In this document: one piece after another, positions 24,362 through 33,943 of the stretch
How the letters are laid out: every line of letters starts with the position of its first letter
Position numbering within the stretch: position 1 is the first letter of the stretch
Source of the DNA: JAOUEA01 sp040882605
GTDB lineage: Bacteria; Actinomycetota; UBA4738; HRBIN12
Length of the DNA: 64,000 bases
Direction of reading: 5' to 3'
Assembly: GCA_040882605.1 (NCBI GenBank)
Contig: JBBEAY010000017.1
Coordinates: forward strand, 62,001 to 126,000
Translations under genes and position numbers: made by a program
Notes under the pieces: model-generated
Told to the model about the DNA's origin: nothing
Database searches by the model: none
What the model saw: only the letters and a program-made list of their open reading frames with translations

Positions 24362-25786
24362 ATGACCCAGCCGTGGGAGATGACCGCCACCCGTGCGTTC
24401 GATGCGATGCGAGCCCGCGACCTCTCGCCCATCGAGCTCCTCGACAGCGTCGAGCAACGTGCGGACGAGGTCGAGCCGGTCGTGAACGCGTTCACGGAGC
24501 GTCGCCGCGACGATGCTCGAGCGTCAGCGCAAGCCAGTGCCGACCGGTACGCGCGAGGTCAGCGGATCCGGCCCCTCGAAGGCCTGCCCGTCGCGATGAA
24601 GGAAGAGGTGCCGGTCGTCGGATGGCGCATGCGATACGGATCGCTCGCGATCGACGAGGTCGCGACCGAGACCGCGCCGATCGCCGAGCGCATCATCAAG
24701 GCCGGGGCGGTCGTGCACGCTCGCACCACGACCCCGGAGTTCAGCTGCGTGGGCTACACGCACTCGAAGCTGTGGGGCGTCACCCGCAACCCGTGGAACC
24801 CGACGGTCGCCGTGGGCGGGTCCAGCGGTGGCTCGGGCGCGTCGCTCGCGAGCGGAACGTCACTGCTCGCGAGCGGATCAGACATCGGGGGGTCGATCCG
24901 CATCCCCGCGTCGATCAACGGGGTCGTGGGGTTCAAGCCACCCCACGGCCGGGTGCCGACCGGTCCGCCGTTCAACCTCGACCGGTACTGCCACGACGGT
25001 CCTCTCGCTCGCACGGTCGGCGACTGCGCTCTCTTCGAGAACGCGCTCGCCGGCCCGCACCCGGCCGACGTGACGTCGCTGCGGCCGAAAGTGCGCATCC
25101 CCACCGAGCTCAAGGGCATCGAGGGTTGGCGCATCGGTCTCTCCGTCGACCTCGGGTGCTGGCAGGTCGACCCCGAGGTCGAAGCGAACACGCGCGCGGC
25201 GGCCGCAGCTCTCGAGGGCGCCGGCGCGATCGTCGAGGAAGTCGCGATCCCCTGGGAGTTCGAGCATGTGCTCGCGACAGCCCGTCGGCACTTCGCGGCC
25301 ATCTTCGGCGCCGAGATCGCCGGCGCGGCCGATGAATTCGGTGACCAGGTCAACGACTACGTGATCGCGTGGGCCGAGGAAGCGCGCGCATTCCTGGCTG
25401 AGCCGCGCGGGTTCCTCACGGGCCTCGAGGGCGAGCAAGCCATGTGGAAACCGGTCGGGAAGCTGCTGCAGCGCTACCGGGCGATCGTGTGTCCGACCTG
25501 GGCGGTCACCGGCATCCCCGCCGGCGACAGCTACCTCGGCACGATGTTCGAGGGCGGCGGCCCGAACGACCGGCAGTTCACCGCGTACATGACGACGCCG
25601 TTCAACGTGCTGTCGCCGTGCCCGGTGCTCGCGGTGCCGAGCGGTGTAGCTTCCAACGGTGTGCCGACCGGCGTGCAGATCGTTGCGCGCACGTTCGACG
25701 ACGTGAGCGCGTTCCGTATCGGAGCGGCACTCGAGCGGGTGCGGCCATGGGCCGGGGTGGCTCGCGAAGTGCCGGTGTTCCCATGA
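24362..25786 (+). CDS. Amidase-signature family amidohydrolase
   Basis: The 474-residue protein has the complete amidase-signature triad: K80 in PVAMKEE, the cis-Ser in GGSSGGSGA (152-160) and nucleophile S178 in GSDIGGSIR. It hydrolyses an amide to acid plus ammonia or amine; the substrate is unknown. PFNVLSPCPVLAVPSG near the C-terminus is typical. It is coupled by an ATGA overlap to a beta-lactamase-fold serine hydrolase, suggesting sequential action on one amide- or ester-containing compound. Confidence 0.92.
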   Translation: MTQPWEMTATRAFDAMRARDLSPIELLDSVEQRADEVEPVVNAFTERRRDDARASAQASADRYARGQRIRPLEGLPVAMKEEVPVVGWRMRYGSLAIDEVATETAPIAERIIKAGAVVHARTTTPEFSCVGYTHSKLWGVTRNPWNPTVAVGGSSGGSGASLASGTSLLASGSDIGGSIRIPASINGVVGFKPPHGRVPTGPPFNLDRYCHDGPLARTVGDCALFENALAGPHPADVTSLRPKVRIPTELKGIEGWRIGLSVDLGCWQVDPEVEANTRAAAAALEGAGAIVEEVAIPWEFEHVLATARRHFAAIFGAEIAGAADEFGDQVNDYVIAWAEEARAFLAEPRGFLTGLEGEQAMWKPVGKLLQRYRAIVCPTWAVTGIPAGDSYLGTMFEGGGPNDRQFTAYMTTPFNVLSPCPVLAVPSGVASNGVPTGVQIVARTFDDVSAFRIGAALERVRPWAGVAREVPVFP

Positions 25787-26907
25787 CAGACGTCGAAGCA
25801 CGACTGCAGGCGCTCGCCGACCGCGACGCTGCGGAGTGGCCTCAGTCGCCGGCTCGGTTGCTGCACGTATCGGCGCCGGGACTCGACGTTGACGTCGAGG
25901 TGGCGACGGGCGCCGCAGACCGTGCCACCGGCGAGCCACTCGCGCCCGGATCGCGCTTCCGCATCGCGAGCGTCACGAAACCGTTCGTTTCGGCGAGCGC
26001 GCTGCGGCTCGTGGAACACGGGCTGCTCGCGCTCGACGCGTCTCTCGACTCACTGCTCCCGAGTGACTACCGCGACGTGCTGCGCGCGGGTGACTACGAC
26101 ACAGGCAAGATCACGCTACGACACCTTCTCACCCACACGAGTGGCATCTACGACTTCGCGGCCTCGGCATACGACGCGTCGATCACCGATGGGTTCGACC
26201 AGGCGATCGCGGCCGATCCGTCGCACCGGTGGACCCGACTCGAGCAAGTCCGATTCGCGGTCGGTCACGGGAAGCCGTATGGCGCGCCAGGTGAGGTTTA
26301 CGGCTACTCCGATACGAACGCATGCCTGGTCGGAGAGCTGCTCGAGCAGGCGACCGGGCTCGGCATGGGCGAGGCGATCGCGGGGCTCGTGGGGTTCGGC
26401 CGGCTCGGTCTGCGTCAGACCTATCTCGAGTCGATCGACCCCGAGCCGGCCGACGCGCCGCAGTGGTCACATCAGTACGAGCGCGACGTAGACATCGCGA
26501 CGATCGACCCAAGCGTCGACCTATGGGGCGGCGGCGGCCTCGTCTCGACCTGCCGAGACCTCGCTCGGTTCTTCCGGTCGCTGCTTCGAGGCGCGGTGTT
26601 CGATCGCTCCGAGACGCTTGCGACGATGACGACGCGGCTCGGCGGCGTGCCGCGAACGCCGGAGATGACGAGCGACGACGACCCGGGTGACCACGCGATG
26701 TACTTGTTCCATGCCGACATCGCCGGCGAGGAATGGTGGGGTCACGACGGCTGGTGGGGCACCACCGCCTACACGTGTCCCCGACTCGACATCACGGTGG
26801 TGGCCGGCCATCAACAGGCCTACATGCCCAAGGGATTCGACCGCATGGCAGTGATCGAACAGGCCATGTCCCTCGCGATCGGGGGCCGAAGCGGTCCGGG
26901 TGGATGA
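25783..26907 (+). CDS. Serine hydrolase of the beta-lactamase/class C (S12) fold
   Basis: The 374-residue protein contains the S12 motifs SVTK (nucleophile Ser and Lys, residues about 62-65), YSDTN (YxN) and a C-terminal HDGWWG (in place of KTG). There is no signal peptide, so it is probably cytoplasmic and more likely an esterase or D-aminopeptidase-like enzyme than a true beta-lactamase. The start overlaps the amidase stop. Confidence 0.88.
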   Translation: MTDVEARLQALADRDAAEWPQSPARLLHVSAPGLDVDVEVATGAADRATGEPLAPGSRFRIASVTKPFVSASALRLVEHGLLALDASLDSLLPSDYRDVLRAGDYDTGKITLRHLLTHTSGIYDFAASAYDASITDGFDQAIAADPSHRWTRLEQVRFAVGHGKPYGAPGEVYGYSDTNACLVGELLEQATGLGMGEAIAGLVGFGRLGLRQTYLESIDPEPADAPQWSHQYERDVDIATIDPSVDLWGGGGLVSTCRDLARFFRSLLRGAVFDRSETLATMTTRLGGVPRTPEMTSDDDPGDHAMYLFHADIAGEEWWGHDGWWGTTAYTCPRLDITVVAGHQQAYMPKGFDRMAVIEQAMSLAIGGRSGPGG

Positions 26908-26940
26908 CAGGCCTCTCGAAGCTGCGATCTTCGCGGGGCG

Positions 26941-26998
26941 ACTAGGCAGGGACCTCCGTACTTCCACCTCGGTGCCACTAAGGAGGTCCTTGCCAAGT
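26941..26998. repeat. 17-bp-arm inverted repeat between serine hydrolase and acyl-CoA dehydrogenase
   Basis: Arms 26941-26957 and 26982-26998 pair over 17 bp with two mismatches, around a 24-nt loop that itself contains CACC-TC-GGTG. The structure lies 33 bp after the serine hydrolase stop and 55 bp before the -10 box of the next gene. No T-tract follows, so it could be a processed terminator, an attenuator or a protein-binding palindrome. Confidence 0.55.
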
Positions 26999-27053
26999 CG
27001 CTGGGACGAGAAGGGTCCCGACCCTCAGTTCACGGCCGTCGTCCAGCCTGGCC

Positions 27054-27059
27054 TAGACT
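27054..27059 (+). promoter_or_regulatory. Putative -10 box of leaderless acyl-CoA dehydrogenase promoter
   Basis: TAGACT lies 8 nt before the ATG at 27068 and no ribosome site separates them. Confidence 0.4.
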
Positions 27060-27067
27060 TCCGCGCC

Positions 27068-28246
27068 ATGACGACCTACCCGCTTTCGGACGAGGACCGC
27101 GCGATCCAGGAGCGCACACGACACTTCGTGGACGAGGACTTGATCCCCTGGGAAGAGCGCGCTGAGGCCAACCAGGGTCAGATCCCCGACGATGTGCGCA
27201 ACCAGCATCACGACAAGGCGATCGAGCTGGGTCTCTTCGCGATGAACATGCCCACGGAGCTCGGCGGCACGGGTTTGACCACCTTGCAGCAGGTGCTCGT
27301 GAGCGAGCAGATCGGCCGCGTCACGAACGCGCTCGGCTGGTGCGTGCACACCCCGCCTGCATGGGCGCCCGCGGTTGTGAGCGAGCAGCAGATGAACACC
27401 TGGATTTTGCCGTCGATCCGCGGCGAGCTGCACGAGTGCTACGCGATCACCGAGGCAGGCGCCGGCAGCGACGTCGATGCGATCGAGGCCACCGCCCGCC
27501 GCGACGGTGACGAGTACGTGTTGAGCGGCGAGAAGATGCACGTGACTTCGTACAACAACGCCAGCTACTGCTTCTTCCAGGCGAAGATCGTCGGCGGGAC
27601 CAACGAGGGCGCGCACGCGATGTTCTTCGTCGACAAGACCACGCAGGGCGTGCGGCTCGTGCGTGAGCCGGCTTACACCCACACATACCCCGACACGCAC
27701 GCCGTGGTCGCGTTCGACGATGTGCGGGTTCCGGCCGCCAATCTCGTGGGGAAGGAAGGCGACGGCATGTCGTTCACCTACGAGTGGTTCCGCTACGAGC
27801 GGTTGATGATCGCCGCTCGCTGCTGCGGCGCCTCCGAGCGCTTGATCGACGAGGCCACGGTGTTCGCGCAAGAGCGGGTGCAGTTCGGGCGGCCCATCAT
27901 CGAGAACCAGGCGATCTCGCACATGCTCGCCGACTCACTCACCGAGCTCTGGGCCGCGAGGCTCATGACGTACCGCCTCGCCGAGAACATCGACGCCGGT
28001 GTCGATGTGAAGATCCAGCACGGGCAATGCTCGATGGCCAAGTTGTACGCGAGCGAGATGGCCGGCCGCGTGGCCGACCGCGCCGTGCAGATCTTCGGCG
28101 GCCGGGGGTACATGCGGGAGAACGTGGCCGAGCGCTTCTGGCGAGAGCTGCGCGTCGACCGAATCTGGGAAGGCACGAGCGAGGTGCAGCGCAACATCAT
28201 CGCCGACCAGCTGCAGAAGCGAGGAGCGCAGTCGCTCGTTGGCTGA
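27068..28246 (+). CDS. Acyl-CoA dehydrogenase
   Basis: The 392-residue flavoprotein has the acyl-CoA dehydrogenase signature CYAITEAGAGSDVD (about 118-131), QIFGGRGYMRE for FAD binding and the catalytic base E368 in RIWEGTSEVQRN. It oxidises an acyl-CoA thioester to the 2-enoyl-CoA. Chain specificity cannot be read. The frame is open further upstream, but the ATG at 27068 gives the family length and has a TAGACT box 8 nt ahead. It is a single gene between unrelated neighbours. Confidence 0.93.
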   Translation: MTTYPLSDEDRAIQERTRHFVDEDLIPWEERAEANQGQIPDDVRNQHHDKAIELGLFAMNMPTELGGTGLTTLQQVLVSEQIGRVTNALGWCVHTPPAWAPAVVSEQQMNTWILPSIRGELHECYAITEAGAGSDVDAIEATARRDGDEYVLSGEKMHVTSYNNASYCFFQAKIVGGTNEGAHAMFFVDKTTQGVRLVREPAYTHTYPDTHAVVAFDDVRVPAANLVGKEGDGMSFTYEWFRYERLMIAARCCGASERLIDEATVFAQERVQFGRPIIENQAISHMLADSLTELWAARLMTYRLAENIDAGVDVKIQHGQCSMAKLYASEMAGRVADRAVQIFGGRGYMRENVAERFWRELRVDRIWEGTSEVQRNIIADQLQKRGAQSLVG

Positions 28247-28261
28247 CCATCATGGATCGAC

Positions 28262-29368
28262 TTAGCTAACCCCGCTGAGCACGGCTGCGTCGTCGCGCGC
28301 CCAGGTCAGCACGACCTCGTCGCCCTCGCTCACCGCCGAGGAACGGTCGTCGCTCAGGCGGTGCACGATCAGCCGCTTTCCGATCGCGGTGTCGACGTAG
28401 AACTGCGTCAACGTGCCGAGGTACACGACCTGGCGCACCGTGCCCGAAAGGCGTGAGCCGCTGTTCGTCGTGGGTTCGCCGACGATCAGCTCCACCCGCT
28501 CCGGGCGAACCGCCACGAGAAGCGACGACCCTATGCCAGCATCGATGCCCGCGGGCCCGACCGGCACCACGATCCGATCGCGGTCGCTTACCTTCATCAC
28601 GAGATCCTCGCCTGCGACCTCGTCGACGCGCACGTCCATCGCGTTCAGCACGCCCACGAAGTCGGCCACGAACGGCGTCGCGGGCTGCTCGTAGACCTCG
28701 CGAGGGGCCCCGAGCTGCTCGATCACGCCCTGGTTCATGACGGCGATCCGGTCGCTCATCGACAGCGCCTCGTCCTGGTCGTGGGTGACGTAGACGAACG
28801 TGGTGTTGAGCTCGTGCTGGATGCGCTTGAGCTCGAGCTGCATCGCCTTGCGCAGCTTCACGTCGAGGGCGCCGAGCGGCTCGTCGAGCAACAGGGCCGC
28901 CGGCTGGTTCACGAGCGCGCGGGCGAGCGCGACACGCTGCTGCTGCCCACCCGAGAGCTGGTTGGGCTTGCGCGCCTGCATACCCGCGAGCCCGACGATC
29001 TCGAGCATCTCGCCCACGATCTTCTGCCGGTCGCCCTTGGGCACCTTCTTGAGCTTCAGCCCGTACTCGATGTTCTTCTCTACGTCCATGTGCGGGAACA
29101 GCGCGTACTGCTGGAAGCACATGTTCACCTCGCGCTTGTTCGGCGGTACCCCGACCACGTCGGTGCCTCGGAGCAGGATCGTGCCGTCGTCGGGCTCCTC
29201 GAACCCCGCGATCATGCGCATCGTCGTCGTCTTGCCGCAGCCCGACGGCCCGAGCAGCGTGATGAATTCGCCCTCGGCGATGTCGAGCGAGATGCCGTCG
29301 ACGGCGTGCACGTCACCGAACGACTTGCGGACCCTATCGATGCTGATCGCCACCCCCGTCTCGGTCAT
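28262..29368 (-). CDS. potA: ABC transporter ATP-binding protein, PotA type
   Basis: The 368-residue ATPase has Walker A GPSGCGKTTT, Q-loop CFQQYALFPH, signature LSGGQQQRVALARAL, Walker B LLLDEPLGALD, and a C-terminal TOBE domain (about 285-365). It powers uptake by the PotBCD-like components upstream. The ATG at 29368 overlaps the potC stop (ATGA). The transporter family takes up spermidine, putrescine or related cationic compounds; in this setting a betaine-like substrate is also possible. Confidence 0.93.
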   Translation of the reverse strand: MTETGVAISIDRVRKSFGDVHAVDGISLDIAEGEFITLLGPSGCGKTTTMRMIAGFEEPDDGTILLRGTDVVGVPPNKREVNMCFQQYALFPHMDVEKNIEYGLKLKKVPKGDRQKIVGEMLEIVGLAGMQARKPNQLSGGQQQRVALARALVNQPAALLLDEPLGALDVKLRKAMQLELKRIQHELNTTFVYVTHDQDEALSMSDRIAVMNQGVIEQLGAPREVYEQPATPFVADFVGVLNAMDVRVDEVAGEDLVMKVSDRDRIVVPVGPAGIDAGIGSSLLVAVRPERVELIVGEPTTNSGSRLSGTVRQVVYLGTLTQFYVDTAIGKRLIVHRLSDDRSSAVSEGDEVVLTWARDDAAVLSGVS

Positions 29369-30207
29369 GCCGTTGCCACCTCTTCCTCTTGCGCGGTCGT
29401 GGCAGCCTCGAGCCGCCGGTCGGTCACACGCCGCAGCAGTTCGGCAGTGATCACGACGACCGCCGATACCAGCAGGATCACGACGGCCACCGCGATCACC
29501 TGGGGAAGCTGGCGAGGCAGTCGCAGTTGCGAGTACAGGTACACGGGGAACGTGACCTCTTTGCCCGCGATGAACGACGCGATGACGATCTCGTCGAACG
29601 AGATCACGAAGCTCAGCAGGAAAGCCGAGAAGATCGCCGGCGCCATAAGCGGGAAGGTGATCTGCCGGAACGTCGTGAGCCACCCGGCGCCGAGGTCACG
29701 CGAGGCTTCCTCGAGCGCTGCGGGGATGCGTTCGAGCCGAGGCGCGAGGGTGAGGATCGCAAACGGAAGCGCGATGACGATGTGACCGATGGAAATCGTG
29801 ATCGGTGAGAATGGTATGCCGATCGCGTTGAACAGGATCAGCAGGGCGATGCCCAAGACCACGAGTGGGATCACGAGAGGAGCGAGCATCATCCCCGAGA
29901 CCAGGCCCTTGCCGACGAAGCGACGCCGCACCAGCGCGATCGATGCCGGGATCGCCAGCACTGTCGTCGCGACGGCAGTGATGCTCGCGACCTCGAGGCT
30001 GGTGCGCAACGAGGACAGGATGGCGGGATTGTCAAGGAATGTGCGGTACCACCGCAGGGTGAAGCCTTCCCAGGGGAAGGAGACGAACTCGCGATCGTTG
30101 AACGAGAAGATCAGCAGGATCGCGAGCGGCGCGTACAAGAACACGACCAGCAGCCAGAACGTTCCCCACAGCCACCGCCTGCCGTTGTTCGAGACGGCGA
30201 CGTTCAC
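29365..30207 (-). CDS. potC: ABC transporter permease, PotC type
   Basis: The 280-residue integral membrane protein has about six transmembrane helices starting at LWGTFWLLVVFLYAPLAILL (14-33), and the permease EAA loop EEASRDLGAGWLTTFRQITFP near residue 170. It pairs with the PotB-like protein to form the channel. The GTG start overlaps the potB stop (GTGA). Confidence 0.92.
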   Translation of the reverse strand: MNVAVSNNGRRWLWGTFWLLVVFLYAPLAILLIFSFNDREFVSFPWEGFTLRWYRTFLDNPAILSSLRTSLEVASITAVATTVLAIPASIALVRRRFVGKGLVSGMMLAPLVIPLVVLGIALLILFNAIGIPFSPITISIGHIVIALPFAILTLAPRLERIPAALEEASRDLGAGWLTTFRQITFPLMAPAIFSAFLLSFVISFDEIVIASFIAGKEVTFPVYLYSQLRLPRQLPQVIAVAVVILLVSAVVVITAELLRRVTDRRLEAATTAQEEEVATA

Positions 30208-31133
30208 TCAGCCACGCTCCGAACGTTGAGGAACCGTCCGAAGACAGCGAGCAGCACCGCGACCGCGAAGATCAGGAACATGGCCATCGCTGAGCCGAAC
30301 TGCCAGTCGAGCCCGGCCGTGAACGCACTGGTGATCGCGCTTCCGAACATGAATCCGTCGGGTCCGCCCACGAGCTGCGGGGTCACGTACTCGCCGATCG
30401 TCGGGATGAACACGAAGATGAACCCTGCGGCCACGCCCGGCAACGAGAGCGGGAGCGTGACGGTCCAGAAGGTACGCAAGCGGCTCGCGCCCAAGTCGCT
30501 CGATGCTTCCAGCATGTGATGGTCGAGACTTTCGAGCGACACGAAGATCGGCAGAGCCACGAACGGTACCCAGACGTACGACAGCACCAAGTAGATGGCG
30601 AACGTGCTGTTGTACATCCAATCGAGTTGCTGCTCGGGCCCCAAGACGTCGATCGATCGAAGGAACGACTGGAAGACACCTTGCGGGTTGAGGATCACCC
30701 GCCAGGCGAGCACGCGCAACAGGTAGCTCGTGAGGAACGGCACGATGATCACGAGCAGCAGGGTGTACTTGCGTGTACCCGCGATGAGTGCGAGCAGGTA
30801 GGCGACCGGGTAGGCGAGCAACACCGCTGTGATCGACACGCCGAGAGACATGCGCACCGACTTCCAGAACAGGCCGAGGTACGTGTCGCTCGCGAGGAAG
30901 AACTGCCAGTGCTCGAGCGAGAGGTAGTCGTCGAGGCGCAACAGGGTGAGGGCGCCGACGCTGTAGAGACCTACCATCACGACCGGCGCCACGAAGAAGA
31001 CGATCAGCCAGATCATGGGCGTGGCGAGCAGGCCCGAAGTCGCTCGCCAGCTCCCACGCTTGCGTCGCCGAGGCGGCGCCTCGATGTCGACCCGAGCCTC
31101 GGGCGGCGCGTCGGTTGTGGTGTCGGTGGCCAT
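30204..31133 (-). CDS. potB: ABC transporter permease, PotB type
   Basis: The 309-residue protein has about six transmembrane helices, a basic cytoplasmic N-terminus (RRRKRGSW) and the EAA loop LEASSDLGASRLRTFWTVTLP near 215. The ATG at 31133 was chosen because the longer upstream frame is unrelated antisense coding. It lies 20 bp downstream of the binding-protein gene. Confidence 0.92.
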   Translation of the reverse strand: MATDTTTDAPPEARVDIEAPPRRRKRGSWRATSGLLATPMIWLIVFFVAPVVMVGLYSVGALTLLRLDDYLSLEHWQFFLASDTYLGLFWKSVRMSLGVSITAVLLAYPVAYLLALIAGTRKYTLLLVIIVPFLTSYLLRVLAWRVILNPQGVFQSFLRSIDVLGPEQQLDWMYNSTFAIYLVLSYVWVPFVALPIFVSLESLDHHMLEASSDLGASRLRTFWTVTLPLSLPGVAAGFIFVFIPTIGEYVTPQLVGGPDGFMFGSAITSAFTAGLDWQFGSAMAMFLIFAVAVLLAVFGRFLNVRSVAE

Positions 31134-31153
31134 GGCCGGGTCGAGGCGTCCGG

Positions 31154-32293
31154 CTAGCTCGGGGCGGCCTTGACCTCGTCCCAGGCTCGGTTGTACTCGG
31201 CGCGTTGCGGCTGGTACGCATCGAAGATGCCGCTCGAGAGTGACCCCTCGATGTCGTCGAGCCCGAAGACGTCGACCACGTCGGGGTCGATCTGCGAGAG
31301 ATCGAGGTCGACGTTGGCGTGGCCGTAGCCCCACGTGGTCACGAGCCGCTGCGCGACCTCGACGTCGGCCCAGGCATCGGCGTAGGCGTGCGCGTGGTGG
31401 TAGTTCTCGGTCTCCGAGCGCAGGACCAAGCCCTCCGCCCAGGTGAAGACGCCCTCCTTCGGTTTGATGTACTGCACCGGCACGTCTTCCTTCAGCACGA
31501 CGTAGGTGTCGGGCCACGAGTAGGCGGCCCACACGTTGCCCTGGCTGACGTCGTCCCACATCTGCGTGTAGTCCACCCAGATCGAGTGCAGGTTCTTCTT
31601 CTTCTCGATCGCGTACTCCTTGGCCGCTTTCAGATCCTCGGGGGTGGCATCGAGCGGATCGGACTCCAAGCCCAGGGTCACATGCGCCATCGAGAGGATC
31701 CACGGTGTGTCGAACCACGCGATATGACCCTCGAGCGCGTCGTCGAACAGGTAGCTGTAGGAGTTGATAGACGGGTCGACCTCGTCGGTGCGGATGATCA
31801 CGCCCGAATAGCCCCAGTCGAGCACGATCTCGTACTGCTCGCCGTTGAGCTGCCCTGTCTCCTGCAGCATCGGGTTCAGCTTCGAGAAGTTCGGGATCAA
31901 CGATGTGTCCCACGGCTGGATCGCACCGAGGTCGACGTAGTCCTGGATGTAGCCGATCTCGGGGTGCGTCATGTCCCAGTAGTAGCCGCCGGCTGTCTTC
32001 GCGATCACGCCCTCGGTGTTGGTGAGGAAGGTGAAGTCCGGCTCCGGGAACCCCTCCTTCGCGTAGTCGCGCCAGAGCCATTTCGCCTCGTATCCGGCCC
32101 ACTCGTGGATCCTGAGCTCGCCGGTCTCCTGCGTGATCGGCGGGATCGCCGCCGAGCTCGATCCTCCCGGATCGGCGGATTGCACGTCCTTTCGACAGGC
32201 TGCGAGCACACCCATGCCGCCAACGGCCGCCATCGACTGCAAGAACCTGCGACGTGTCTGCTCGTTCCTGAGCACCGAATCGAACTGCCCCAT
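31154..32293 (-). CDS. potD: Tat-type lipoprotein, PotD-like extracellular solute-binding protein
   Basis: The 379-residue protein begins with a twin-arginine signal (TRRRFLQSMAAVGG, residues 13-26) ending in lipobox LAAC with C33 as lipidation site. The mature part is a bacterial extracellular solute-binding fold of PotD type (ELRIHEWAGYEAKW, GYYWDMTHPEIGY, VLDWGYSGVIIRTDEV). It captures the substrate outside the membrane for the PotABC system. AGGGGG precedes the ATG at 32293. Export folded through Tat is typical of actinobacterial binding proteins of this family. Confidence 0.92.
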   Translation of the reverse strand: MGQFDSVLRNEQTRRRFLQSMAAVGGMGVLAACRKDVQSADPGGSSSAAIPPITQETGELRIHEWAGYEAKWLWRDYAKEGFPEPDFTFLTNTEGVIAKTAGGYYWDMTHPEIGYIQDYVDLGAIQPWDTSLIPNFSKLNPMLQETGQLNGEQYEIVLDWGYSGVIIRTDEVDPSINSYSYLFDDALEGHIAWFDTPWILSMAHVTLGLESDPLDATPEDLKAAKEYAIEKKKNLHSIWVDYTQMWDDVSQGNVWAAYSWPDTYVVLKEDVPVQYIKPKEGVFTWAEGLVLRSETENYHHAHAYADAWADVEVAQRLVTTWGYGHANVDLDLSQIDPDVVDVFGLDDIEGSLSSGIFDAYQPQRAEYNRAWDEVKAAPS

Positions 32294-32369
32294 GACGACC
32301 CCCTGGATGTTCCGGCCCGCGGGTGTGGGCCGCGCTTGTGCGGATGATGGGCCTTTCGCGCGGCATGCG

Positions 32370-32388
32370 CAACCGAGGTGCAACCGAG
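32370..32388. repeat. Direct repeat CAACCGAG in the potD/mmsA divergent region
   Basis: CAACCGAG occurs at 32370-32377 and 32381-32388, 11 bp apart (one helical turn), midway between divergent potD and mmsA. It could be a regulator half-site pair. The rest of 32294-32446 shows only the ribosome sites. Confidence 0.3.
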
Positions 32389-32446
32389 ACTTCAACGTCC
32401 GGGTATGGGCGGGCTCGGTACCATGTTCGAGAGGGAGTTGATAGAG

Positions 32447-33940
32447 ATGGAACGCCTGAGTCACTGGATCGGCGGCAAGCTCGTGATTGGCGAAAGCGGG
32501 CGCACCGGCCCGGTCTACAACCCAGCTACGGGCGAGCACACCCACGAGGTCGACTTCGCGAGCGTCGAGGAGGTCGACCAAGCGATCGGAACCGCCCGCG
32601 AGGCGTTCGGGGCGTGGCGGCGCACGTCGCTCTCCAAACGCGCCGACATCATGTTCCGTATCCGCGAGACGATCCATGAGCATCGCGCCGACATCGGTCG
32701 CATCATCACCGAGCAGCACGGCAAGGTGCTGTCTGACGCCATGGGCGAGGTCGCACGCGGTCTCGAGAACGTCGAGTTCGCGACCGGCGTGCCGCACCTG
32801 CTGAAGGGCGGTTTCACCGAGCAAGCGTCGACCGGCGTCGACGTGTTCTCGATCCGTCAGCCCCTCGGCGTGGTCGCCGGCATCACGCCATTCAACTTCC
32901 CGGCGATGGTGCCCATGTGGATGTTCGCCAACGCGATCGCCTGCGGCAACACGTTCATCCTTAAGCCCAGCGAGAAGGATCCCGGCGCCTCGTTGTACAT
33001 CGCCGAGCTGCTGAAGGAGGCGGGCCTGCCCGACGGCGTCTTCAACGTCGTGCAGGGCGACAAGGTCGTGGTCGACCGTCTGCTCGAGCACCCCGAGGTG
33101 AAGGCCGTGTCTTTCGTCGGGTCCACCCCGGTCGCGCGTTACATCTACTCGACCGGCACAGCCAACGGGAAGCGTGTACAGGCCCTCGGCGGCGCGAAGA
33201 ACCACATGGTGGTGCTGCCCGACGCCGACATCGACATGGCCGCCGACGCGGCGGTGAGCGCCGCGTACGGCTCGGCCGGCGAGCGCTGCATGGCGATCAG
33301 CGTGGCGGTGGCCGTGGGCGATGCCGGCGACCGGCTCGTCGAGGCCATCAAGGAACGACTGCCTGACGTGAAGATCGGCAGCGGCCTCGAGCCTGAGTCG
33401 GAGATGGGCCCGCTCGTCACGCGCGAGCACCGCGACAAGGTGGCGGGCTACCTCGATTCCGCTGCGGAGCAGGGCGCCACGATCGTCGAGGACGGCCGCG
33501 AGCACGGCTTGTACCGCGAGAGCGACGGGTTCTTCCTCGGCGTCTCGCTGATCGACCACGTCACGACCGACATGGATGCCTACAAGGACGAGATCTTCGG
33601 CCCGGTGCTCGAGGTGATGCGCGTCGACACCTACGACGAGGCGCTCGCGCTCGTGAACGACAACCCCTACGGCAACGGCACGGCGATCTTCACTCGCGAC
33701 GGGGGCGCTGCGCGCGCGTTCCAGTTCGACGCACAGGCTGGCATGGTGGGTGTGAACGTGCCGATCCCGGTGCCGGTCGGCTACTACTCGTTCGGCGGCT
33801 GGAAGGACTCGCTGTTCGGCGACAACCACATGTACGGCCCCGAGGGAATCAACTTCTATACCAAGGGCAAGGTCGTCACCGAGCGCTGGCCGGACCCGGG
33901 TACTTCGAGCGTCGATCTCGGATTCCCGCGTACGCGCTGA
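32447..33940 (+). CDS. mmsA: CoA-acylating methylmalonate-semialdehyde dehydrogenase
   Basis: The 497-residue aldehyde dehydrogenase has the MmsA hallmarks: GVVAGITPFNFPAMVPMWMF (141-160), KPSEKDPGA and the catalytic C281 in GSAGERCMAIS. It converts methylmalonate or malonate semialdehyde to propionyl- or acetyl-CoA with NAD and CoA. The ATG at 32447 has AGGGAG before it; an upstream ATG at 32423 is possible. Next to the Pot-type transporter, a polyamine to beta-alanine to acetyl-CoA route is plausible. Confidence 0.94.
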   Translation: MERLSHWIGGKLVIGESGRTGPVYNPATGEHTHEVDFASVEEVDQAIGTAREAFGAWRRTSLSKRADIMFRIRETIHEHRADIGRIITEQHGKVLSDAMGEVARGLENVEFATGVPHLLKGGFTEQASTGVDVFSIRQPLGVVAGITPFNFPAMVPMWMFANAIACGNTFILKPSEKDPGASLYIAELLKEAGLPDGVFNVVQGDKVVVDRLLEHPEVKAVSFVGSTPVARYIYSTGTANGKRVQALGGAKNHMVVLPDADIDMAADAAVSAAYGSAGERCMAISVAVAVGDAGDRLVEAIKERLPDVKIGSGLEPESEMGPLVTREHRDKVAGYLDSAAEQGATIVEDGREHGLYRESDGFFLGVSLIDHVTTDMDAYKDEIFGPVLEVMRVDTYDEALALVNDNPYGNGTAIFTRDGGAARAFQFDAQAGMVGVNVPIPVPVGYYSFGGWKDSLFGDNHMYGPEGINFYTKGKVVTERWPDPGTSSVDLGFPRTR

Positions 33941-33943
33941 CAG

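Noticed and set aside
25783..26907. Antibiotic-resistance beta-lactamase
   Set aside because: No signal peptide and an HDG in place of KTG; the coupling to an amidase favours a metabolic serine hydrolase.
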